From JAPHTQ01 sp050295975 (lineage in GTDB: Bacteria; Pseudomonadota; Gammaproteobacteria; Thiohalomonadales; Thiohalomonadaceae), in assembly GCA_050295975.1 (NCBI GenBank), contig JBNKQR010000008.1:1-64000 (forward strand): DNA of 64,000 bases, in the 5' to 3' direction. Below are positions 42,287-50,853 of this stretch, piece by piece. The first letter of the stretch is position 1; each line of letters starts with the position of its first letter. The notes under the pieces were generated by a model. That model had not been told where the DNA came from. It was given only the letters and a program-made list of their open reading frames with translations, and did no database searches. The translations under genes and the position numbers were made by a program.

Positions 42287-43000
42287 TCAATGGTTGTTGC
42301 CAGATAATTCCGCTTCGATCTTACCAAGAGCCTCCAAAGGATCAGTTGCCCCGGTGATCGGACGGCCGATCACCAGATAATCCGAGCCGAGACAAATAGC
42401 ATCTGCAGGCGTTGTTATACGAGTCTGATCCCCCTTCTCTGACCATGCGGGTCGAATGCCCGGCGTAACCAGCTTAAACTCAGCAGGTAGAGACCCACGC
42501 AGCATTTCAACCTCTTTTGGCGAACAGACTACACCATCGAGTCCCGCATCATTAGCTAAAGTAGCGAGTCGCTGCACGTTGTCTGCCGGTGTACCAGCAA
42601 GGCCGATCTGTGCAATATCCTCCTGCCCCATACTGGTAAGAATGGTGACACCAATCAGCAGCGGGCGTGAAGAACTCTTCTCCACCGCTTCACGTGCCGC
42701 CTCCATCATCCGCTTACCCCCAAGGGTGTGTACATTAATCATCCATACACCGAGATCGGCTGCTGAATGACAGGCACCTGCAACGGTATTGGGGATATCA
42801 TGGAATTTAAGATCGAGAAATATCTCGTAACCCAGTGCCGCGATCTTCTCCACCAGTTGTGGCCCACTACGGGTGAACATCTCCTTACCGATCTTCAAAC
42901 GGCAACGCGCCGGATCGAGACGCTGCACCAACTCCAGCGCCTGTTTCTCTTCAGGAAAATCGAGGGCTACGATGACGGGGGATGTTACTGATTTATTCAT
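42287..43000 (-). CDS. pyrF: Orotidine 5'-phosphate decarboxylase
   Basis: The 237-residue TIM-barrel enzyme has VIVALDFPEEKQALEL, the catalytic FLDLKFHDIPNTVAGA (Lys and Asp) and LVTPGIRPAW. It makes UMP. It follows lapA-lapB on the same strand, the usual E. coli order, but here a 115-nt inverted-repeat element lies between lapB and pyrF. Confidence 0.97.
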   Translation of the reverse strand: MNKSVTSPVIVALDFPEEKQALELVQRLDPARCRLKIGKEMFTRSGPQLVEKIAALGYEIFLDLKFHDIPNTVAGACHSAADLGVWMINVHTLGGKRMMEAAREAVEKSSSRPLLIGVTILTSMGQEDIAQIGLAGTPADNVQRLATLANDAGLDGVVCSPKEVEMLRGSLPAEFKLVTPGIRPAWSEKGDQTRITTPADAICLGSDYLVIGRPITGATDPLEALGKIEAELSGNNH

Positions 43001-43040
43001 TACTCAATCACTCTTATCAAATTCATATACAGATTATTTA

Positions 43041-43156
43041 AAATTAGCGAGCAAAGGCGAGACACGGCAAAAATGGGCGAGAAAGCGGAGTTTACACAGA
43101 GTAAATGAGCATTTTGAGCCCATTTTTAACACCGTATCGCCGAAGCGCAGCAATTT
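43041..43156. repeat. Long imperfect inverted repeat (MITE/REP-like) between lapB and pyrF
   Basis: Arms 43041-43095 and 43101-43156 pair imperfectly over the whole length. Exact segments are AAATT/AATTT at the ends, GGCGA/TCGCC, and the 10-bp AAAAATGGGC (43069-43078) / GCCCATTTTT (43118-43127). The centre is TTTAC-ACAGA-GTAAA. No coding potential is seen. The structure resembles non-autonomous palindromic elements dispersed in gammaproteobacterial genomes; other copies cannot be seen in this window. Confidence 0.75.
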
Positions 43157-43162
43157 CAAAAA

Positions 43163-44335
43163 CTATTCACCTTCGATGCCGTGGATAGGCTTGATTGTGC
43201 CCCACTGTTTACAACTCGGACACTGCCACTGCAAGGTGCGAGTAGTATAGCCACAGTGACTACACTGATAGACCGGCTTACCTTCCAGCAGCATGTGAAT
43301 CACTTCTCTTAATGCTGCAAGTTCAACACCACAGGCCGTTGATTCTTCTGTGCTTCGCAGTTCAAGCAGGTAGTCCAGCGCCCTCAATGATGGGCGTTTA
43401 CGTAATGACTCGTGCAGCATGGTAATCGCCTGATGGGTCATACCGTGATCACTTAGCTGCTTTGAAAGGGCAAGTAACAGACTTATGCCCTGATCTTTAC
43501 TACTCAGGAAACGCAGATACTGTAAATACTCATCCTGTTGACCAATCTGCTCGTAACACTGACGCAGAGGTTTGACCACTAGCGGTAGATATTCCGGGTC
43601 CTGGGTCTCCACCCGCTTATAGGCGCGTATTGCCTGTTTGGGTTGTTGCTGGCGTTGCGCAAGCTCTGCCTCAATCAAACTTGCACGAACACAGTTACGA
43701 TCCTCAGAGAAGGCACGGGATAGCATCTTTTCTGTTTTGCCTAATTCACCCGATTTAAAATCCAGTTCTGCCAACTCACAGTAGTACTGGGCGATTACCG
43801 GTGAATAGGTTTTATCCCTTTTTCCGTTCAGCTGCCGTGCGACGTCGATGGCCTTTTCCCACTCTTTCTCCTGCTGGTATATATCGAGTAGTTGAAGACG
43901 GCTGGGAGCAGAATAGTGAAAGTCATCGGTCAGTTCATGGAACAGACTCTCGGCACGGTCCAGTAATCCTGCTCGCATATAGTCCAGGCCCAGTTCATAG
44001 AGCGCCTTTTTGCGCTGCTCACGGGAGAGCATGGGGCGTGCCATGAGATTTTGATGAATACGGATGGCCCGATCCGCTTCCCCACGCCGCAGGAATAGGC
44101 TAGCCAGAGCAAACTGGATCTCCACCGTTTCACTGTCAGCCTCAGACATTCGGATAAACACTTCGAGTGCCTGATCCGGCTGTTCATCAAGCAGGTAATT
44201 TAGACCTTTAAAGAAATCACTGGAAAGCGGCGGGCAACCGGCACTCTCTTTCCTGCTACGCGCACCACGCCGGCCTATCCACCAACCGGATAGTGCCGCG
44301 ACAGGCAACAGAAGAAAGAGCAGCTCAATACCCAT
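43163..44335 (-). CDS. lapB: LapB (YciM), LPS assembly regulator
   Basis: The 390-residue protein has an N-terminal membrane helix (IELLFLLLPVAALSGWWIG) and a row of TPR repeats (about 35-350). A C-terminal rubredoxin-type metal knuckle, CSHCGYTT and CPSCKQWG, binds one metal. LapB controls LpxC turnover with FtsH in other gammaproteobacteria. It starts 1 nt after lapA, so the two are co-transcribed. Confidence 0.96.
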   Translation of the reverse strand: MGIELLFLLLPVAALSGWWIGRRGARSRKESAGCPPLSSDFFKGLNYLLDEQPDQALEVFIRMSEADSETVEIQFALASLFLRRGEADRAIRIHQNLMARPMLSREQRKKALYELGLDYMRAGLLDRAESLFHELTDDFHYSAPSRLQLLDIYQQEKEWEKAIDVARQLNGKRDKTYSPVIAQYYCELAELDFKSGELGKTEKMLSRAFSEDRNCVRASLIEAELAQRQQQPKQAIRAYKRVETQDPEYLPLVVKPLRQCYEQIGQQDEYLQYLRFLSSKDQGISLLLALSKQLSDHGMTHQAITMLHESLRKRPSLRALDYLLELRSTEESTACGVELAALREVIHMLLEGKPVYQCSHCGYTTRTLQWQCPSCKQWGTIKPIHGIEGE

Positions 44336-44336
44336 C

Positions 44337-44630
44337 TCAGTATTGACCTTTGATCGGGATCTCGCGCAGGTTTTTCACTTCTTGCTCGCTCAGCGCCAGA
44401 CGCTTACGAATACGAGAGGTTTCTCGCTTTGCGCGCAGGGCAAGTTGGAGTGAAATGGTTAACCCGAGCAACACACCAAACGCCAGTGCGGCATAGAGTA
44501 GGAGTGCGAGGGAGACATTGAGTTGTGAGAAGTAGACGTCAAAAGGGACGTCACCCGCATTAAGTCGGGCAAACAGCACGCCGATGAGGGCGAGCAGGAG
44601 AAGAACGATATAGATGAGAACACGCTTCAT
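44337..44630 (-). CDS. lapA: LapA (YciS), DUF1049 membrane protein
   Basis: The 97-residue protein has two membrane helices (about 4-20 and 40-62) and a basic coiled-coil tail (ALRAKRETSRIRKRLALSEQ). DPVFDVYFSQLNV-like text (VPFDVYFSQLNVSLALLL) between the helices is the LapA pattern. It accompanies LapB in LPS assembly. Confidence 0.92.
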   Translation of the reverse strand: MKRVLIYIVLLLLALIGVLFARLNAGDVPFDVYFSQLNVSLALLLYAALAFGVLLGLTISLQLALRAKRETSRIRKRLALSEQEVKNLREIPIKGQY

Positions 44631-44744
44631 AGCGCCACTCTAGTCGATTCACGGGTGATTGTGAACTCACACAAAGCGGCCACGTGTGGGAAATGTTGAA
44701 CTATATTTGCTGCGGCAATGAACGTATTTCTAGCCAAACAGGGA

Positions 44745-45062
44745 TTAGGCAGTCTCCTGCCGAATGACGTTACCCTGTACCAGCCCATCGTTGACCCGCT
44801 CGCGTAACTCTTTACCGGGTTTGAAATGGGGAACGTACTTGGAACCCAGCGATACCGCTTCACCAGTCTTGGGATTGCGTCCCATGCGTGGTGGACGATA
44901 ATGCAGGGAGAAGCTGCCAAAACCACGGATTTCAATCCGCTCACCATTGGCCAGCGAGTGAGCCATAGTCTCAAGTACGGTTTTCACCGCCAGCTCGACA
45001 TCTTTATAGGCCAGTTGCGACTGTTTCCGTGAGAGTATTTCAATAAGCTCTGATTTCGTCAT
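44745..45062 (-). CDS. ihfB: Integration host factor subunit beta
   Basis: From ATG 45062 the product has 105 residues: MTKSELIEILSRKQSQLAYK, RIEIRGFGSFSLHYRPPRMG, RNPKTGEAV and VPHFKPGKELRERVN. IHF bends DNA and typically assists sigma-54 promoters, relevant to the -24/-12 promoters in this window. It follows rpsA, as in E. coli and Pseudomonas, behind a hairpin. The C-terminal tail is slightly longer than in E. coli. Confidence 0.97.
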   Translation of the reverse strand: MTKSELIEILSRKQSQLAYKDVELAVKTVLETMAHSLANGERIEIRGFGSFSLHYRPPRMGRNPKTGEAVSLGSKYVPHFKPGKELRERVNDGLVQGNVIRQETA

Positions 45063-45084
45063 AGCGCTTCCCGTAGCAGACATG

Positions 45085-45112
45085 GAAAAGGGCCTGCCAA
45101 AATGGCAGGCCC
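45085..45112 (-). terminator. Terminator-like hairpin between rpsA and ihfB
   Basis: On the minus strand GGGCCTGCC-ATTTT-GGCAGGCCC is followed by TTTT. It lies just after the rpsA stop codon and may attenuate read-through into ihfB. Confidence 0.75.
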
Positions 45113-45122
45113 ATAACACCGC

Positions 45123-46796
45123 TTAATCGTCCTGATTTTCCATCTGTTCCTTCAGCAGGTCACCCAGAGTTGGGTTAACTGGTGCGGAGCGTTTGTAGTC
45201 CTGAACCGCCTCGTGCTCTTCATCATTGTCTTTTGCCTTGATGGAGAGGTTGATAGTGCGGTTTTTGCGATCTACACCGATGAATTTTGCTTCGATCTCC
45301 TCGCCTTCCTTGATCAGGGTGCGTGCATCTTCCACCCGGTCACGAGAAAGTTCGGAGGCGCGCAGATAACCTTCTACGCTGTCGGCCAGATCAATCACTG
45401 CGCCCTTGGCATCAACTTCACGAATGGTGCCACGGACGATGCTTCCTTTCTGATTGGCAGCAACAAAGTTGGAGAAGGGATCCTGCTCCATCTGTTTGAT
45501 GCCAAGAGAGATACGCTCGCGCTCAGGATCGATAGCCAGAATAACCGCTTCAACTTCATCACCTTTCTTGAAGTCGTGAACCGCCTCTTCGCCACCTTCC
45601 TGCCAGGAGATATCTGACATGTGTACCAGACCGTCGATGCCGCCATCCAGACCAATGAAGATACCGAAATCGGTGATCGACTTGATGGTGCCAGAGACTT
45701 TATCGCCCTTGTTGTGGCCGGTAGCAAACTCTTCCCAGGGATTCGGCACGCACTGTTTCATACCCAGGGAGATGCGGCGACGCTCGGCGTCGATGTCCAG
45801 CACCATAACCTCGGTTTCATCACCCAGCTGTACCACCTTGGAAGGATGAATGTTCTTGTTGGTCCAATCCATTTCTGAAACGTGAACCAGACCTTCAACA
45901 CCCTCTTCGATCTCAACAAAGCAGCCGTAGTCAGTAAGGTTGGTAACCTTACCGAACATGCGGGTGCCTTCCGGATAACGACGTGTGATATCTTCCCACG
46001 GATCCTCACCCATCTGCTTGAGGCCGAGAGAAACACGATTGCGCTCACGGTCGAACTTGAGCACCTTAACTTCAATCTCTTCACCGACATTAACGATTTC
46101 GCTTGGATGCTTAACGCGCTTCCAGGCCATATCGGTAATGTGCAGCAGACCATCGATGCCACCCAGGTCGACGAACGCACCGTAGTCGGTGAGGTTCTTG
46201 ACGATACCCTTTACTACCTGACCGTCTTCCAGATTGGCCAGCAGCGCATCACGCTCTTCACTGCTTTCGGTTTCAACTACTGCGCGGCGGGAAACAACAA
46301 CGTTGTTACGTTTGCGATCGAGCTTGATAACCTTAAATTCGAGATCCTTACCTTCCAGGTACGAGGTGTCGCGCACTGGGCGTACATCCACCAGAGAACC
46401 GGGCAAGAAGGCACGGATATCCTGCATTTCGACGGTGAAACCACCTTTAACCTTGTCGATAATTCGACCGGTAACGGTTTCATCTGCATCATGAGCCTTC
46501 TCAAGACGAATCCACGATTCGGCACGCTTGGCCTTTTCGCGAGAAAGTCGAGTGGCACCAAAGCCGTCTTCCACTGCTTCAAGGGCGACATCGACCTGAT
46601 CGCCAACAGCGACCTCGAGTTCACCACTTTCGTTGCGGAATTGTTCTACCGGGATCATGCCCTCAGATTTGAGGCCGGCATTGACGACGACTACATCTGA
46701 ACCTACTGAGACAACGGTACCGGTCACAATGGATCCGGGACGCATTTGAGTATCTACAAGGCTCTGTTCAAAAAGTTCTGCAAAGCTTTCGCTCAT
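45123..46796 (-). CDS. rpsA: 30S ribosomal protein S1
   Basis: From ATG 46796 (MSESFAELFEQSLVDTQMRP) the product has 557 residues, the E. coli length. It has six S1 repeats, with the typical GLVHVSEMDW and GLVHMSDISW strands, and an acidic C terminus (LKEQMENQDD). S1 binds mRNA upstream of the start codon. The frame is open 18 codons further upstream but those do not fit the family. It follows cmk on the same strand. Confidence 0.97.
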   Translation of the reverse strand: MSESFAELFEQSLVDTQMRPGSIVTGTVVSVGSDVVVVNAGLKSEGMIPVEQFRNESGELEVAVGDQVDVALEAVEDGFGATRLSREKAKRAESWIRLEKAHDADETVTGRIIDKVKGGFTVEMQDIRAFLPGSLVDVRPVRDTSYLEGKDLEFKVIKLDRKRNNVVVSRRAVVETESSEERDALLANLEDGQVVKGIVKNLTDYGAFVDLGGIDGLLHITDMAWKRVKHPSEIVNVGEEIEVKVLKFDRERNRVSLGLKQMGEDPWEDITRRYPEGTRMFGKVTNLTDYGCFVEIEEGVEGLVHVSEMDWTNKNIHPSKVVQLGDETEVMVLDIDAERRRISLGMKQCVPNPWEEFATGHNKGDKVSGTIKSITDFGIFIGLDGGIDGLVHMSDISWQEGGEEAVHDFKKGDEVEAVILAIDPERERISLGIKQMEQDPFSNFVAANQKGSIVRGTIREVDAKGAVIDLADSVEGYLRASELSRDRVEDARTLIKEGEEIEAKFIGVDRKNRTINLSIKAKDNDEEHEAVQDYKRSAPVNPTLGDLLKEQMENQDD

Positions 46797-46898
46797 CGCT
46801 TGGTAACCTGAAATGAAAAGCCGCGCTGCCAAAAAAACTGTAACCAGCAAGGCGGGTTGTTGGTTTATGTATGTGTACGAGCCATGCTCGTACCCCGT

Positions 46899-47582
46899 TT
46901 AACGGTGGAATTCACTACACTGCGAATAGACCTTGCTGAACACCTCTTCGATGCTCATGTGGGACGTATCAATGGTAATGGCATCCTCCGCCGCCCTGAG
47001 CGGAGAGACGGTTCGAGAGCGATCCCGATGGTCACGCTGCTCTATCTCCTCGATCAGACTGCGCAGACTAGCACCGAACCCCTTTTGTTTCAACTGCTTA
47101 TAACGTCTTTCCGCACGAACTTCGGCAGAAGCATCGAGAAAGAATTTATGCGCTGCGGCGGGAAAGACGGTGGTACCCATGTCACGACCATCGGCCACCA
47201 GACCAGGTGCTACAGCAAAGTCACGCTGGCGCTGCAGCAGCGCCTCACGTAGCCGTGGCAGGGCGGCGACTTGAGAGGCATTTTCACCGGCCTGCTCGCT
47301 GCGAATATCGTTACTAACATCCTGTTTTTCCAGAAGTATCTTCATCTCCCCACCCTCTGCGGCGAGGAATTCCACATCAAGTGCCCGCCCCAGTTTGGCT
47401 ACAGCCGCCTCGTCATCCAGGGCAATACCGTGACGCAAAGCCGCCAGAGCGGTCAGGCGATAGAGTGCCCCGCTGTCGAGGAGATGCCAGCCCAGTTTTT
47501 GGGCCAAAAGCTGACTAATGGTGCCCTTGCCGACGCCACTGGGGCCATCAATGGTGATCACAGGAGCTGAGTTATCGCTCAT
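46899..47582 (-). CDS. cmk: Cytidylate kinase
   Basis: The 227-residue kinase has the P loop ITIDGPSGVGKGTIS, LDSGALYRLTALAAL and VADGRDMGTTVFPAA. It phosphorylates CMP and dCMP. Its start overlaps the aroA stop by 4 nt, so aroA-cmk-rpsA form one read-through unit as in many gammaproteobacteria. Confidence 0.97.
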   Translation of the reverse strand: MSDNSAPVITIDGPSGVGKGTISQLLAQKLGWHLLDSGALYRLTALAALRHGIALDDEAAVAKLGRALDVEFLAAEGGEMKILLEKQDVSNDIRSEQAGENASQVAALPRLREALLQRQRDFAVAPGLVADGRDMGTTVFPAAAHKFFLDASAEVRAERRYKQLKQKGFGASLRSLIEEIEQRDHRDRSRTVSPLRAAEDAITIDTSHMSIEEVFSKVYSQCSEFHR

Positions 47583-48898
47583 TCCGCTTCGGCCTCACTG
47601 ATCTTGAGCCCGGCGAACTCGGACATGGCGACAAAACCGGGGAAGGAGGTATTCACGTTGGCACAGTCATCGATGGTAATCGGGCCAGTCGCACGTAGTG
47701 CTGCCATGGCGAAGGACATGGCGATGCGGTGATCACCGTGACTGTTCACTCGACCGCCACCAATGCTCCCACCCTGAATCACGATACCGTCTGGAGTGGC
47801 CTGGGCATCGACACCGAGAGCAATGAGACCATCGGCCATCACCTGAATGCGGTCCGACTCTTTGACCCGCAACTCCTCGGCACCGGTCAACACGGTTTCG
47901 CCCTCGGCGCAGGCCGCGGCGACAAACAGTGCAGGGAATTCATCGATGGCCAGCGGTACCTGATCCTCAGGGATACGGATACCTTTCAATTTACTTGAGC
48001 GGATACGGATATCGGCCACCGGCTCACCACCGACCAGATGCTCATTTTCCACCGTCAGATCCGCCCCCATCAGGCGCAGGATATTGATCACGCCGATTCG
48101 GGTCGGATTGATTCCCACGTGCTGCAGGGTGACATCGGAACCTTCAGCAATCGCTGCACCGACCATAAAGAAGGTGGCAGAGGAGATATCGGCGGGTACG
48201 TCGATGTTGGTTGCGGTCAACTTACCACCCGGTTCGACACAAGCGGTGGCACCCACCACCTTCACCGGATAGCCAAAGCCTTGCAGCATCCGCTCGGTGT
48301 GATCCCGGGTCGGTGCCGGTTCGGTCACACAGGTGGGTGAATCGGCATAGAGTCCGGCCAGTAACAGAGATGACTTCACCTGGGCCGAGGCCATCGGCAT
48401 TTTGTAATCGATACCGTGCAGCGGCTGTCCGCCACGAACCTTGAGCGGCGGTGTTCCCGCTTCGGTGGTCTCCAGTTTCGCTCCCATCAACGCCAGCGGA
48501 TCAGTGACCCGTTTCATCGGCCGCTTGGAGAGGGATTCGTCGCCATGCATCTCCACATCGAAGGCCTGTCCCGCCATCAAACCGGAGAGCAGACGCATAG
48601 AGGTACCGGAGTTACCCAGGTCAAGCGGCTTTGCCGGGGCCTTCAGGCCATGCAGTCCGACACCTTGAATCACCACCTTGCCCATCACCGGACCTTCGAT
48701 CTGCACCCCCATATCGCGGAAGGCCTGCAGGGTAGCGAGGCTGTCTTCCCCTTCGAGAAAACCGCTGACTTCAGTTACGCCCTCTGCGAGGGAGCCGAGC
48801 ATGATGGAACGGTGGGAGATCGATTTGTCGCCGGGCACACGCAGCACGCCGTTAAGACTGCCGCCGGGTTGCACGGTATAGATAAGATTTTTGTTCAT
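47579..48898 (-). CDS. aroA: 3-phosphoshikimate 1-carboxyvinyltransferase (EPSP synthase)
   Basis: The chosen start is ATG 48898, giving 439 residues beginning MNKNLIYTVQPGGSL. VPGDKSISHRSIMLGSLAEG, LGNSGTSMRLLSGLMAGQ, HGDESLSKRPMKRV and FPALFVAAACAEG are EPSP-synthase landmarks. The frame is open to 49021 but the extra 41 codons lie inside tyrA in another frame and are rejected. It follows tyrA by 7 nt; in Pseudomonas the two are fused, here they are separate. Confidence 0.97.
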   Translation of the reverse strand: MNKNLIYTVQPGGSLNGVLRVPGDKSISHRSIMLGSLAEGVTEVSGFLEGEDSLATLQAFRDMGVQIEGPVMGKVVIQGVGLHGLKAPAKPLDLGNSGTSMRLLSGLMAGQAFDVEMHGDESLSKRPMKRVTDPLALMGAKLETTEAGTPPLKVRGGQPLHGIDYKMPMASAQVKSSLLLAGLYADSPTCVTEPAPTRDHTERMLQGFGYPVKVVGATACVEPGGKLTATNIDVPADISSATFFMVGAAIAEGSDVTLQHVGINPTRIGVINILRLMGADLTVENEHLVGGEPVADIRIRSSKLKGIRIPEDQVPLAIDEFPALFVAAACAEGETVLTGAEELRVKESDRIQVMADGLIALGVDAQATPDGIVIQGGSIGGGRVNSHGDHRIAMSFAMAALRATGPITIDDCANVNTSFPGFVAMSEFAGLKISEAEAE

Positions 48899-48905
48899 GG
48901 ATGGA

Positions 48906-49775
48906 TTAACAGTTCTTTTCGCAGTAGTCGTCACGCGCAGACTTGGCGCGCTCGAAGGTATCCAGTAGTGCCTTGCCATCACCCTCTTCAATGGCGCGAG
49001 CCAGGATCTGCAGGTCAGCATTGAAGCGATTTAACATCTTCAACAGGGCATCACGGTTATTAAGACAGATGTCATGCCACATCTGCGGATTGCTGGAAGC
49101 AATACGGGTAAAGTCACGGAAACCACCGGCTGCATAGCGGAAGATATCGTCGTGATCCTCCAGTCGCGCCAGGGTATCGACCAGAGTAAAGGCCAGCATG
49201 TGTGGTAGATGGCTGGTACCAGCCAGCACTTCATCGTGATGGGCAACACTCATCTCGGTCACTTCAGCGCCAGCCTGTTGCCACATTTCACGTACCGCTT
49301 TCACCGCATCCGGATCACTGTCGTCATCCGGCGTCAGGATCACTCGACGCTGCTGAAACAACTCAGCCAGTGATGCCTCTACCCCGCTCTGCTCGGTCCC
49401 GGCAATGGGATGTCCGGGAATAAAGCGCGGTGGCACAAGACCGAACACCTTGCGTGCTGCCTCGATCACCGAACCCTTGGTACTACCCACATCAGTGACG
49501 ATGGCCTGTGCACCAATGTGCGGTTTCAGTGCGGAGAGGATGCTCTCCATCGCACCCACTGGCACGCCGATGACAATCATGTCGGCATCTTTCACTGCTG
49601 CGGCGAGATCGGTTTCAGCCCGATCAATTACGCCTAAGCTCTTAGCCTTTTCCAACTGCTCCGCGTTGCGTCCCCAACCAACGATCTCAGTGCAGGCGTT
49701 GGCCGCTTTCAGGGCTCGCGCTAGCGAACCGCCAATCAGGCCAACACCAATCACACTGAGACGTTTTATCGCCAT
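48906..49775 (-). CDS. tyrA: Prephenate dehydrogenase (TyrA family)
   Basis: The 289-residue protein begins with a Rossmann motif VIGVGLIGGSLARALKA and has VPVGAMESIL, TDVGSTKG, FIPGHPIAGTEQSGVE and LAGTSHLPHMLAF. It makes 4-hydroxyphenylpyruvate (or acts on arogenate; the preference cannot be read here). There is no ACT domain and no fused chorismate mutase. It lies 2 nt after aroF on the same strand. Confidence 0.95.
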   Translation of the reverse strand: MAIKRLSVIGVGLIGGSLARALKAANACTEIVGWGRNAEQLEKAKSLGVIDRAETDLAAAVKDADMIVIGVPVGAMESILSALKPHIGAQAIVTDVGSTKGSVIEAARKVFGLVPPRFIPGHPIAGTEQSGVEASLAELFQQRRVILTPDDDSDPDAVKAVREMWQQAGAEVTEMSVAHHDEVLAGTSHLPHMLAFTLVDTLARLEDHDDIFRYAAGGFRDFTRIASSNPQMWHDICLNNRDALLKMLNRFNADLQILARAIEEGDGKALLDTFERAKSARDDYCEKNC

Positions 49776-49777
49776 CT

Positions 49778-50797
49778 TTAAAGATCGCGACCGATGGCCT
49801 GGGCGACAGCACGAAGTTGCGGCATCAGTGCCTTCAACTCTGCAGCATCAAGGGCCTGGTCTGCGTCACACCACGCTTCACAGGGAGTCGGGTGCATCTC
49901 TACCAACAGCGCATCAGCACCGGCTGCAATCGCAGCCAATGAAAGTGCGCTAACCAGTGAGGCCTTACCACCCGCGTGACTCGGATCGACGATCACCGGC
50001 AGATGAGTCTCTTTCTTCAATACCGGAATTGCAGTCACGTCGAGCATGTTGCGGTACATGGTCTCGAAGCTGCGTACGCCGCGCTCACAGAAAATGATGT
50101 TGTGGTTGCCGCCTGCCGCAATGTACTCCGCCGACATCAACCACTCTTTGATTGTTGCGGACATGCCACGCTTGAGGATAACCGGCTTATGGATGCGACC
50201 AACCTCTTTCAATAGATCGAAGTTCTGCATGTTACGGGTACCGATCTGAATGACATCCACATCATGTTCCATGAAGTCATCGATCGAGCGCACATCCATC
50301 AGTTCGGTAACGATGGGAAGTTTGTGTCGTTTGGCCGCCTTCTGGAAAATCTCCAGTCCTTCGACCCCCTTGCCCTGGAATGCGTAGGGTGAGGTGCGCG
50401 GCTTAAAGGCACCACCACGCATCATGCGACAGCCTGCAGCGGCGACACCATCGGCAGCGGCATCCATCTGATCCTGGGTCTCTACCGAACAGGGACCAGC
50501 GATCACCTGGATTTGATTACCACCGATTTTGATCCCGTTACCACAGTCGATAACCGTGTCTTCCTGATGATAGGAACGGGCGACGATCTTATAGGGCTTC
50601 ATCACGCGGATGACTTTTTCCACGTTAGGCAGGGCTTGTAACAGCTCCTTGTCGGCCTTGGTCTCGTCGCCGATGGCACCAATCACAGTGCGCTCGATGC
50701 CGCGCGAGACATTACTATCGAGACCGAAATCTTTCAGCTTGTTGACCACCATTTCGATCTGTTCGTTGGTGGTGCCGCTGTTCATGATGATAATCAT
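49778..50797 (-). CDS. aroF: DAHP synthase, type I-beta with N-terminal ferredoxin-like domain
   Basis: The 339-residue enzyme has an ACT/ferredoxin-like N-terminal domain (1-80, IIIMNSGTT) and canonical barrel motifs: VIAGPCSVET with Cys103, GAFKPRTSPYAFQG, QIGTRNMQNFDLL, FCERGVRSFE, VDPSHAGG and LLVEMHPTPCEAWCDADQAL. These keep the metal ligands Cys, His, Glu and Asp of the Thermotoga-type enzyme. It condenses PEP and erythrose 4-phosphate, the first step of aromatic synthesis. It stands in the hisC-aroF-tyrA-aroA run and is the normal counterpart of the divergent gene at 2576. Confidence 0.95.
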   Translation of the reverse strand: MIIIMNSGTTNEQIEMVVNKLKDFGLDSNVSRGIERTVIGAIGDETKADKELLQALPNVEKVIRVMKPYKIVARSYHQEDTVIDCGNGIKIGGNQIQVIAGPCSVETQDQMDAAADGVAAAGCRMMRGGAFKPRTSPYAFQGKGVEGLEIFQKAAKRHKLPIVTELMDVRSIDDFMEHDVDVIQIGTRNMQNFDLLKEVGRIHKPVILKRGMSATIKEWLMSAEYIAAGGNHNIIFCERGVRSFETMYRNMLDVTAIPVLKKETHLPVIVDPSHAGGKASLVSALSLAAIAAGADALLVEMHPTPCEAWCDADQALDAAELKALMPQLRAVAQAIGRDL

Positions 50798-50853
50798 CGC
50801 TTAACTCTCTTACCTCTATTGGCGGTCACTGCAGGAGCGACCTGTTCAGGACA

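Noticed and set aside
47579..49021. Longer aroA frame starting at 49021
   Set aside because: The extra 41 residues lie within tyrA in another frame and do not match the EPSP synthase N terminus, which fits ATG 48898.
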